Part shown: piece by piece, positions 43,601 to 46,495 of the stretch
Layout: every line of letters starts with the position of its first letter
Position numbering within the stretch: position 1 is the first letter of the stretch
Assembly: GCF_013003965.1 (NCBI RefSeq)
Contig: NZ_CP053069.1
Span: 2,325,419-2,389,418 of the forward strand
Direction: 5' to 3'
DNA from: Usitatibacter rugosus
GTDB taxonomy: Bacteria > Pseudomonadota > Gammaproteobacteria > Burkholderiales > Usitatibacteraceae
DNA length: 64,000 nucleotides
Position numbers and translations under genes: made by a program
Notes under the pieces: model-generated
Databases searched by the model: none
The model's input: the letters and a program-made list of their open reading frames with translations, nothing else
Told to the model about the DNA's origin: nothing

Positions 43601-44169
43601 TCGGCCTTGCGGTACTTCACGTACGAGCCGAACTGGTGCATGAACTCGTGCGAGAACACCATCAGTCCCTGCTCGAAATCCCGCGACATCGAATCCGTCG
43701 AGTACTGCGTGAGCAGGGCCATGTCGATCATGCCCTGCAGGCGGCCGGCGCTCCCATAGAAGGACGAGTTGTCGAACAGGTCGCGTCCGATGCCCATCAC
43801 TTGATTGCGGACCGGATGGTGGAAGGCGAGCGCCTCGCCCGTCTGGATCGGAAACCCCGTGAAGACCACGAGCATGTCGTAGGCATCCGGGTGCGTGCGG
43901 AGGAACTCGCGCGCGAGAACCTGGCGGGCTCCAACGTTGAACGCGCCTCCGGCCAGGGACGCATCGTAGTTGCCCGTGAGCTCGATGATCGCGACGTCGC
44001 CCTGGTCGCGCACGAACGTCGCCGTGTTGTCCTCGCCCGCCTTGGCCGCGCCGCTCTTTGCGGGCGCGTTCAGCACCGGCGGCGTGCTCGCTTCGGCGAA
44101 GTGCGGGAATACGAGCAGCGCGAGCCACGCCGCGGCTGCGAATCGGGCGAGGCGTGCGCGGACCGTCAT
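25621..44169 (-). CDS. Giant exported multidomain adhesin/scaffold-like protein with choice-of-anchor-A C-terminus
   Basis: A 6,182-residue exported protein. Order with approximate residues: signal peptide 1-27; HExxH region with HEFMHQFG at 174-181; five toroid repeats of QNxDGGWG type 395-640; CARDB-like Ig domains 650-1220; FlgD-like Ig (FSPNGDG) near 1225, 1840 and 2780; TolB-like propellers about 1355-1720 and 4205-4490; many Ig and FN3 domains 2860-4130; F5/8-C-like domain about 3785-3920; more CARDB 4520-4860; six alternating Ig domains 4867-5427; a Rossmann/GATase-like segment about 5525-5640; and a choice-of-anchor-A domain about 5925-6182. The start overlaps the previous stop as ATGA. 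The mosaic resembles surface adhesins. The HExxH may be a metallopeptidase, but the third zinc ligand is not certain. Codon use matches the host, so it looks long resident. Confidence 0.88.
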   Translation of the reverse strand: MTVRARLARFAAAAWLALLVFPHFAEASTPPVLNAPAKSGAAKAGEDNTATFVRDQGDVAIIELTGNYDASLAGGAFNVGARQVLAREFLRTHPDAYDMLVVFTGFPIQTGEALAFHHPVRNQVMGIGRDLFDNSSFYGSAGRLQGMIDMALLTQYSTDSMSRDFEQGLMVFSHEFMHQFGSYVKYRKADGSTSTGLLGRDASHWSYLLETNGSVMYGSRWRDNGDGTFTSVAVRDAYSALDLYLMGLKRREDVPPFFVIDAPGVDPTQLPLLGATVTGTKRIVTVEDIIAVEGPRIPEAGLAQKDFRLAFIYAVRPGQQATITELAAMDQMRRALATRFSALTGGVGNLNVFVEPALTLAPGTPATLPPSVSLPAPTVNVQQGITWLRQKQSLADGSWSDTAPTAMRDSAVALSTLSDVDSGFAGIALGAGWLSARTTSSVDFLARKTNTLAQVARVTIAAPTELLAAQNPDGGWGSAAGYGSNPLDTALALQALMRRAQPLDAVAANGFTYLRANQNTDGGWGNVSGGASRSATSAHVLVALQPDVDVAAVQAIDRGRAFLASRQNTDGGFGDSPSSIHDTGNVVAALMATNASAGIRLGDAMTYLASSQRVDGSWAGSVYSTALAVNVLARADALNWAIVGFTATPGRASDGQRVVVTVTVRNTGNRATPAGKLRVSVGDPSAGGVAIGPDGDIPALAPGLSAVVPITWNTFGKAGTVSLYAVVDPDRLSQELSVADNTAILPYAVDPPATGADLLVAASDITFSPARPAQLPAPLQVSALLTNAGFGDAANVKVVLWEGTGAQRVKVGETTVASFTGRSTRPVTFPVTLVAAGTTSYTVQIDPDNAVAENAKDNNEATATISTEAGIDIEVTAADISRDKPAPRNGEDVNFSVRIRNKGTVATPDFTVRHSVDQPVGTAEAATNTIRLLPGQQVTQSVTFRVTQNGAHTYRVQAGEGNEVVENNKANNVATHAFTVASDTGPSLSISFPDITATPNPALEGLPLVLTARIRNLGDQPASNVQVAFYNGDPATGGTQIGDTQVVASLPPSTGAIATVTWSAVPDANQKVLFVVVDPANAIPGDVVRADNKAFIVVPVRSLPDLAISTGNLTLTPALPQPGAAASLAVKVQNLGVQAANNVLVRVFDGNPAAGGTQVGGDQVIAVLEGQATATATFNWTFPAASGDRVLYVQVDPLQAINERVRTNNEAQLVVGVQTGDFTVQPRYFSPNGDGAQDTVDFTFRVGTAQALSIQVMSSTGTVVRHYTGTELANASAGRWSWDGRNDTGSVVFDDTYRIQVVAAGVVVGEASVVLDTNRSSLVDALGTPDATISSLDCQVSNEVSWPRFTADLSYAYSRFGSSSSSTGDLPAGIYRTDARGGDLRQVAANDSAVFWTDARPSPDGTRLALARAIGLSAQLWIANADGSGAHDVTFESVFPGATGVTLVTFNLAGTEVVIVASRFGSQAIITVPVGGGPPRLLATGDAFISYSPDRTRLLVRSVDAFAIVEVATGARHAVQTTAPQWTEFTWSPDSRALVTMPPETTSLLVFDAAGVLQRTIALPLVRHVHAITWGDDSSQIFVASGDDTFCNPNTDCNVDAIIQRIPVLAGDPEVVLRVPGGVTSYGEANIPVRLSMARLEGRGELLVSHGVVLPEGQPGEPHNLTFALSTSAPYGTRPLRDAARVVLLGQFEFRNEESLDFGRAFLFNGDNALTDNPGQCLDPTSGSWLLARSLRNLTADLLVVRNTTAVRLVGTAWDANFSRYTLEYANVDAPGVWQLIAPVSTSPVRGGDLASWVPPLQGRYLVRLTVQDLAGNRREAIRSVNWGAGTVISSLQRSNEYISPNGDGVKDGTTLSYRVLEPTNLEFSVFDAQGGRVRVFTRNHPVSGIDASVEWDGRDTAGNVVADGTYRITVLDYEFPVTVDTKRPVPAGDATTMARMDIKITQIAHDNDEDLQVALQGGIQPHVRIDWAIAESHLARIELQAGDGDAPTEWLTVRETNRLDIRTPYEPVIVTFNDAARKRYRLVVTDLAGNVSIEPLTVDEKILVTAYHGDGEWHFLQEDKVSVSDLVAGMDLEVVETVRAITAQWAIEYQGPYQRDNEGKLPPPNAAAWTAHVLVPPFDTALFTEPHKQPLDGAFLASWDLKELGTSGAYYFRLRSTNAAGGVVTSNAILFESIPKLLVRAVVKDLIRPAIRYVSAEESVGELLQRVDLYVQAEKDPFYSQERKIATRPGAPTSAGLGRFTYEIQDRLQTCVKYKFRLEGTAPNGKTFKSAPFEYEDCKFVQTYLEPVEAQTCGAIPPGRLVANMLVPGPIIPDTLLTLLEFGRKRTDGTDDILFSKVNPQLRTPYPFEFSTAALPEGELAADGSQFFTRLTDLDGNRKVEGVRVVVDRTVPESRITYPVAEQRVCAVQAIENGKLKTFLDIQGSTTDPSGVDYVIENGVGASPTAWNGIGAVNPGCFTASNANRAVGKIDWNGIQGNSATYLPPDDPVHCGAWTALAAKDVQGTVGRWYNPHGSVSARLVARNWGGYKSCSQVAFFVDGRVEVQPASLSRTRIAPGRPEPFGITHVRYTADESVKLTLLVYRKADVVLDAGRITGVLTGRSPIRTLADRRPVIGEGTVAWDGRDDGATLVDDGEYVILTSYEDDCTNLLVDAALIVQTDRTPPVVSIASPLVSANVTGIVGVTGSVSDASLEAFVLEFGSGASPETWTAIASGAYNVPGNGSLGSWTTLGLDPGVYTLRLRASDLAGNAAETRVSVTVQASGTLVADLEAVPAVFSPNGDGKADLAAIRFSLNRTAQVTLRILQGTLVVRTLANGVTVGAGDSFYPWDGRNDGAVIQPDGRFEAELTVNDGGSNQTLRVPITIDNTPPQVTIVRPSEGYVRGAESVVGSIADANLLDYSVLLRGLDAPISVILDEGGDTRSNYPFGQLSLYPEGRYELEVIAHDRAQNTTRILLPFVIDNVAPQVAITAPAAQAVLGMKGNKYGVTGTVDERNLLRYRLNLGQGPPPAPQTELATGSVLAAPIHQLDITNLPDGAYQLQLIGEDRAGWSTTATVPFIVDKTPPVASFSAPAEASYVKAGTEIRGSATDTNLKQYKLEIAPGPRATASRFTELATGTSPVSVGVLTTLAALPPDGVHTLRLTVTDKAENETKTLLQVTVDTVPPPVPLNLAARVENRQDVVLTWNAVTDPDLAGYRAYRGTTLLTPAPITATTFTEVGVAEGDHSYTVTAVDRAGNESARSAPAIARVSLSTPIAQITFPTRDSTVTGVIEIRGSAFSPREFKEFRVSVGVGAAPASYTLLRHSTVGAQGEVLATWNASALPQDAQYTIRLEAEDTFGAIGRDLVTVRIDNLAPAAPTNLQAAVAGADITLTWNANTEPDIDGYLLYRNGQLANLSGPVAPDIRAYLIHGTTYVDRNMPDGTYKYTVVAVDTAGNQSPESEERTVVLESRVPKARIVKPLEGARIDASAFVQAATDDNDVQFIQLQFRKKGVLPWTPIGGTLTAPPYGRDWDLSGLVYGEYEVSAVAHDFGGRFQSDLELEFITINHTRVDRPPAPANVVARVAGDIVTLTWNAVTTDSLGGYTVYREDPDGSRTALTPDPISALTYVDGGLADGVYRYTVVTSDTFGNLSDPSAPATARVYGIEIEQPYTPTDARTTNLSGTAVAGSPVTLTVTSPGGGTRQLIQGTDAQGRFTFANIALELGNNGFVLVQTDAVGNTSRDMPSHVRVGDRPSVPTGLAVTPQGLDARVTWNANPEANLGGYILAFDGEPVTFPATPTYVEGSTEEPDSSAQSAVDGDTTTAWRPAREDSKPTIKFQFDAPRLLKSATILWSPYEDDTGITPATFILEGWDGEVWVPLAVRQPGTVTESIIALDQPYLTDALRIRMIGPRPENGVQLSELTTEWLQTSAASPEIVSGKNGNVSFSIRAYSAIGLVGAASPAVQATVGDTTPPQPVVLQLTAVSGRNATLSWAASASTDVSAYYVYTNGDFTAQVEPLPTTNTFPLEGYANGEYRFRVVVVDQAGNESVPSNEVVFTVSVNPTGAPRDVVVTAVPSGRALDVSWNPPATGSAPVGYVVERALQSGGPYDSSADAIAPPYRDEGLTNGTRYYYRVRAVNDNGDRGPASAEASGVPSVAGVPLAPTLMYPGSAARTGTISSALSAVTGFSEPGTQVALVRDGSSAGTAVAATEPQRRFSNGNLARFSPNGYWSIGGDSDADLYAMAPSGETRVRTFNELKATAFAWAGNQRAAFVFYRFVGGNFVKTTGYIDVDGTEVHALDSLVPTADEIQATGDGRYAYVIADNGGHPALWRMELATNIPTLVVDLPGAASVTGLALSPNEQLMAYRRDGRIEVANLQSGTVALQGPAVQDPGVPSWTMDNASLLYSAWVGGIEQVFRQALSGTAPVQLTTGTTSASSPTASPDGVRYAYVRGFSVFIAPLDGGTTTEISDFLDSVRWLPSGYIATEIFGTPGRMELAGFFAVPDVLFRPGINRLTATANYEGGLSSAVSAAALVNYSTADRADLSVSSAELVAIPGVPTVGESVRITALVRNVGPRGANAAPFVLQLVDPTGAIVTLVNTRLPQLASGALQSYVVDWMPARAGAHRLVATVDHTDEVNEVTENNNVATRDIVVAEAGVPRLEVTTDARVYPQNAAVAVEARITNGGTTFNGVLELVVEDPAGFPVTTFTSQAVSALDFGQTLVVQRAWNTGSTLPGPYRVRAKLRSGAGVVVAEANTPITVDAPVDAAVTLTTDRAQYSPGATVRVLGRVAFANGAGVGITGDIVLRIYDAVGSIRFEQQRSLAFGATADVNVDWPLAGQPAGDYTARLELRLDGRVIAAASTAFSVVAVTLQPPTVAVIAPANNAVFGAPGRIGISVGASSPNAGGSIAKVEYFAGTTKLGESLAAPYTYDWTNIPAGTYAITAIATDNRGVTSTSTAVSVIVDALPTVAITAPVNGAQFSTPATVSITAQAQDSDGTIARLEIYAGTLKLGECLAASCTVSWNDVPVGSHGLTAVAFDNHGARGTSSVVTIVVGQASAPPSVSLTSPLDGAVAQAPGSFALSASASSPNAGGSIQKVEYFTGLTKIGESATAPYAVTWSALAAGTYTVFARVTDDRGVTADSVTATVFVNAAPTAAITSPAAGATFTAPAAIAVTATGTDTDGNVTKIEIFQGAAKLGECASTPCTVTWTGVGVGSYSLTAVVTDNRGGVTASAAVSISVVPPLQPPVVALTAPANGALYQALSTVALAATASSPNAGGSITKVEFFRGTDKLGESLAAPFTFSWTNVAAGTYTLTARATDNRGVATDSAPVSINVNAQPAVAITAPAANAAYLAPTDITITATAQDSDGSITKIEIFSGTDKRGECATSPCTISWTAVPPGTYSLTAKATDDRGGTATTAAVPVTVGVLTGTVSVTPTPADIGTAVQINARAQSPAAATGLPLRVRVLNAANATVSEWDTTATLVAGVPFIWAFSWDTTGQAAGTYTVAFYDRRTGSNVVLATTTLTLRAAGNVQLSVTSSRSRVLVLAACHTPSGNNDPADAACALQRKAALESLLAELGIPGRVVTDADTFRTEMRCGTWNTFWIAGGREKLKDRMVEELAQRVYAGDGLLVDGVHDGPVNTLDPLLGVNYLGKLALNGGYSAVPVGSLIAAGFTTSGRASQYQALPGTTVHAAFGSAGGNPALMSRAYGLGWAGTAAFDYPATIAASASAKATVLPMLRKVLSGPAAPGTSVNASLVVTNGGTAGPVTVQATVPSGISIASSVPAASGSTWNLNLAANESRTIAIVFNLTGAEASYTVPFTSGAATANLVIDIAPHAAGTHSALVTALQALVVSGAEATARNNAVQFVNQSSSSLSSDPEAALYKLLDAAKEVAKIANPIPVPTQLARLANQTSAAWCGQVGTCMRPDQGVPSLGSYQLLVFGDATLFNGSTQGAVGISGNAQLTSEFVGTEWAGDAARLNVGGNLNMTNGSIGRNSTGAIRVGGTMTLSANVGRRTATAPAETEDWAALETFYRARSDSIAALGGTAPVTDGFGKFTLTGTNADRNVFQIAGSQMTQIRNLVFNVPLASTVIVNVTGGSATLTNGSQSVMVGGTAQSMAQHPFSARVLFNFAQAGSLSFNGWALQGSLLAPRAVLSINNGQLFGQLVVDGLTSSGVGFQQCGTFKGVLP
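27888..29571 (-). repeat. Three copies of a two-domain Ig repeat (about 187 residues per pair)
   Basis: Six Ig-like domains alternate A-B-A-B-A-B. A-type domains (93 residues) carry SSPNAGGSIxKVEYF and GESxxAPY without cysteine. B-type domains (about 94 residues) carry DSDGxIxKIEIF and a cysteine pair, GEC-x4-SCT or GEC-x4-PCT. The first A starts at 29571 and the second at 29010, a 561-base period. Confidence 0.8.
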
Positions 44170-44672
44170 CGCTGCGGCCCGCCGACGATCTGGGTTTCCG
44201 GAGTCACATATCGCGCGCGGCCGCCGGGCGGCGTGCTGGTGACCGCGACGGCCGAGGGCTCGCCGACCGTGAGCCAATACCGCGTCGCAAGAACGCTCGC
44301 GTTACCGGCGAGCGAGAACTCGACGCGGTCCTCGTAGATGCGCGTCAACCGATAGTCGCGTTCGGGCGTGAAATCACCGGAGCGCATCGGGGCGTATTCG
44401 CCCGACGCACGGCGCACGATGGCGATCCCCGCTCCCGCATCGATGGATGCGAGCGTCACGCCCTGCAGCGAGGGCGGCAACGGGTTCGCCTGGCCCCACG
44501 CAAGCGGAGCGGCGAGCAGTGCGGCCAGGAGCGCGGCGAGGAATCTCGCCGACGGCAGCGTGAACGCAGGGCGTGCGCGAAACGACAGGATGGAGCCCTC
44601 CCCGGACTCGTCTCTCTGTGCGGATGGGATTCTTGTTTGTTTTTTCTTCTGAGACGCGCCGGAAGATAGCAC
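44166..44672 (-). CDS. Small exported protein heading the giant-protein/RHS operon
   Basis: A secreted protein of about 110 mature residues. A strong signal peptide (LPSARFLAALLAALLAAPLAWGQA) is followed by a beta-rich domain (VTLASIDAGAGIAIVRRASGEYAPMRSGDF, RIYEDRVEFSLAG). This resembles the small periplasmic beta domain of GspC/PilP-type proteins, but I cannot name the family. The stop overlaps the giant gene's start as ATGA. The start is uncertain. GTG 44672 has AAGG four bases upstream but leaves a long charged N-terminus. GTG 44780 is longer still. A GGGGAGGG directly before an ATC-CTG at 44591-44586 points to a possible CTG start at 44588, which would give an ordinary signal peptide. 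A role as chaperone or export partner for the giant protein is speculation. Confidence 0.6.
   Translation of the reverse strand: MLSSGASQKKKQTRIPSAQRDESGEGSILSFRARPAFTLPSARFLAALLAALLAAPLAWGQANPLPPSLQGVTLASIDAGAGIAIVRRASGEYAPMRSGDFTPERDYRLTRIYEDRVEFSLAGNASVLATRYWLTVGEPSAVAVTSTPPGGRARYVTPETQIVGGPQR
44663..44671 (-). promoter_or_regulatory. Possible extended -10 promoter of the 30-kb operon
   Basis: TG-C-TATCTT on the minus strand is an extended -10 element with five of six matches. No good -35 is seen 17 bases upstream. It would give a leader of about 70 bases containing an A-rich stretch and the GGGGAGGG site before codon 44588, and it would exclude GTG 44672 as start. Confidence 0.3.
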
Positions 44673-44742
44673 AGGACCTTGAAAGCCGGGCGTCAGAAAT
44701 TCACGTTTATCTCCAGAGCGATTTTGGTTAGGACCGCCGTTA

Positions 44743-44754
44743 CCATTTAAATGG
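44743..44754. promoter_or_regulatory. 12-base AT-rich palindrome upstream of the giant operon
   Basis: CCATTTAAATGG is a perfect palindrome in an otherwise GC-rich non-coding stretch, about 75 bases upstream of the candidate -10. It could be an operator, but no regulator is identified. Confidence 0.25.
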
Positions 44755-45033
44755 CAGACAACTTCGCGCGAAAGGCGCACGCGCCCGCGCGGGCCGCTTC
44801 GGGGAAGTTGTTTCGTCGATCAGGGACTTAGGTACGCGTGGCGCGAAATCGCCTGTGTAAGACGGCCGGGCGTCAACGATTACCGCATCGGCGCGACAAA
44901 CGTCTCGCCATATCACCGCGGCCTTATGCAGGTGCGCTGGGCGAAGCTTCGCTCTCCCACCCGGTCGGGTGGGGCCTCTGCCGCGCACCGGTGCCACGCT
45001 TTTCTTCCCATAAAAACGATCAGGGAGAAGCTC
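44755..45033 (+). other. Non-coding interval between divergent operons
   Basis: About 280 bases without a convincing gene separate the giant operon from the orphan 112-residue gene (about 445 bases if the giant operon starts at 44588). It holds a GCGAAGCTTCGC palindrome (44941-44952), a strong hairpin at 44956-44973, an A-rich stretch and the GGGAGA ribosome binding site (45022-45027). No tRNA or known RNA family is recognised. Confidence 0.5.
44956..44973 (+). repeat. 8-bp perfect inverted repeat in leader of the 112-residue gene
   Basis: CCCACCCG and CGGGTGGG are separated by GT. The hairpin ends 60 bases before the ATG and has no U-tract, so it is not a typical terminator. It may be a leader structure or a protein-binding site. 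Confidence 0.4.
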
Positions 45034-45372
45034 ATGGCTGAGCACGGAAAGGCGGTCCCGAACAATTCTTTCGACTTCGTGGGCGTGCTTGTCGGAAACA
45101 CGACGGCCGGTTGGCTCACGGGCGGCCCGTCACCCATGCAGTGGTTTCCTTACGCGGGTGCCGGGATCGAGAACGGCGTCCTCTACTACATCAAGGAAGA
45201 GTACAGCGGCATCACCTACATCCCGGACAACGACTACGTGGTCACGCTCCCCGAGTGGGCGGCCTGGACGACGCTCACGCCAGAATCGCTCGTGCTCACG
45301 ATCTACGTGCCCGGGGGCAAAGGCCGTCGAGGCTCGTCGCCCCGCGAAGTCCGCTTCAAGCGGCAGGGCTGA
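45034..45372 (+). CDS. Hypothetical 112-residue protein
   Basis: I do not recognise the family. The ATG at 45034 has GGGAGA seven bases upstream. The protein has no signal peptide; it has aromatic-rich beta-like segments (GGPSPMQWFPYAG, GVLYYIKEEYSGITYIPDNDYVVTLPEW) and a basic C-terminus (GKGRRGSSPREVRFKRQG) that could bind nucleic acid. It is alone on its strand, diverges from the giant operon and converges on the phosphatase gene. The clear ribosome binding site and long leader support it as a real gene. Confidence 0.7.
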   Translation: MAEHGKAVPNNSFDFVGVLVGNTTAGWLTGGPSPMQWFPYAGAGIENGVLYYIKEEYSGITYIPDNDYVVTLPEWAAWTTLTPESLVLTIYVPGGKGRRGSSPREVRFKRQG

Positions 45373-45392
45373 ATCGCGAAGGGACGGCAGCC

Positions 45393-45899
45393 CTAACGGG
45401 CGCCGTCCAGCCTGAACGCCCTGGGATCGATCTCCGCGGCCATCACGTCGAGCCAACCCTCGGCCGCTTCCTCCACCATGTCGAGCACGGTCTCGAATCC
45501 CTCCGGGCCGCCGTAGTAAGGGTCGGGCACGTCCTCGCCCTTCCACGACTTGCTCATCTCGAGATAGAGGCCGATCTTCGCGCGCGAGCCCTTGGGGGCC
45601 AGCGCCTTCAGGATGCGCAGGTGCGAGCGATCCATCGCGAGGATGTAGTCGTATTTCTCGAAGTGCTCTTCCGAGACCTGTTGCGCCCGTTGTGCGCTCA
45701 GGTCGTAGCCGCGCTTGATGGCATGGCGCATCGAGCGAGCATCCGGCGCATCACCGATGTGATAGTCGTGCGTCCCCGCCGAAGCGACGTGCACCGCCTT
45801 GTCGAGACCTCGCTCCTTCGCCTTGGCGCGAAGCACGCCCTCGCCCGTGGGCGAGCGGCAGATGTTTCCCGTGCAGACGACCAGCACACTCACACCCAT
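45393..45899 (-). CDS. Low-molecular-weight protein-tyrosine phosphatase
   Basis: A 168-residue cytoplasmic phosphatase of the Wzb/Etp/ArsC-like family. The active-site loop CTGNICRS (Cys9, Arg15) is at the N-terminus and the general acid Asp126 lies in DVPDPYYGG. There is no exopolysaccharide cluster or tyrosine kinase in the window, so it may act on general phosphotyrosine or small phosphates. The next gene upstream ends 10 bases before its start, so the two may be co-transcribed. Confidence 0.92.
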   Translation of the reverse strand: MGVSVLVVCTGNICRSPTGEGVLRAKAKERGLDKAVHVASAGTHDYHIGDAPDARSMRHAIKRGYDLSAQRAQQVSEEHFEKYDYILAMDRSHLRILKALAPKGSRAKIGLYLEMSKSWKGEDVPDPYYGGPEGFETVLDMVEEAAEGWLDVMAAEIDPRAFRLDGAR

Positions 45900-45909
45900 T
45901 CAACGGCTC

Positions 45910-46485
45910 CTAGCTCAGCGTCTCGTACGTGCGGTGAATCCAGTAGACCTGGTACGCAAGGTTGCCACCGGCGAACACCCGATGGAACGTCTCGTTGCGG
46001 ACGAAAGCCGCGGTGATGCACAGGCCGATGTAGGCAACATTGCGGATCGGGAACTCGATGCCGAGCTCCAGGAGCCTTCCCTGTCCCTTGATCGCGGCGT
46101 CGACGAAATCCAGCAGGAACGTGAACGCGAGCAGGCCGAAGAACCAGCGGCGGCGCGAGTGGAAGTAGCCCTCGTAGCCGTCGTATTCGTCCACGTTGTC
46201 CGGGAAGAGCAGTGCGCAGAGCGCGAAGAACATCACCGCGTAGTAGACGACGAAGGCGTAGGTGGCGAAGTGCCAGCCGTGCAGGTGCGAGAGGCGGAAT
46301 TCCCACCACCAGAAGTGCACAAGCATGAGCAGCATCGAGGCCGACCAGGCGAGGTGCACGCCGTACGTCTTCGCACGCGTGGGGTGCTGCACGAAGCCGA
46401 CCAGGCCGGTGAGCAGCTTGGCGATGCCCAGGCTCACGACCATGCCGACGAGCACCCGGACGTGAACGAAGAGATCCGCGTCCAA
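45910..46485 (-). CDS. Integral membrane protein of unknown function
   Basis: 191 residues with about five hydrophobic segments: VLVGMVVSLGIAKLLTGLVGFV, HLAWSASMLLMLVHFWWW, FATYAFVVYYAVMFFALCALLF, WFFGLLAFTFLLDFV and VAYIGLCITAAFV. His and Trp residues cluster near the membrane faces (HFWWWEFRLSHLHGWHF). No catalytic motif is recognised. It sits between uvrB (stop-to-start gap 10 bases) and the phosphatase gene on the same strand. Confidence 0.75.
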   Translation of the reverse strand: MDADLFVHVRVLVGMVVSLGIAKLLTGLVGFVQHPTRAKTYGVHLAWSASMLLMLVHFWWWEFRLSHLHGWHFATYAFVVYYAVMFFALCALLFPDNVDEYDGYEGYFHSRRRWFFGLLAFTFLLDFVDAAIKGQGRLLELGIEFPIRNVAYIGLCITAAFVRNETFHRVFAGGNLAYQVYWIHRTYETLS

Positions 46486-46495
46486 CGCAGGCCCC

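Noticed and set aside
31576-44337. A 4,253-codon open frame antisense to the giant gene
   Set aside because: It is an effect of GC-rich third positions on the opposite strand. Its product is an Arg/Ala/Gly/His-rich string without domains, while the minus frame has continuous recognisable domains.
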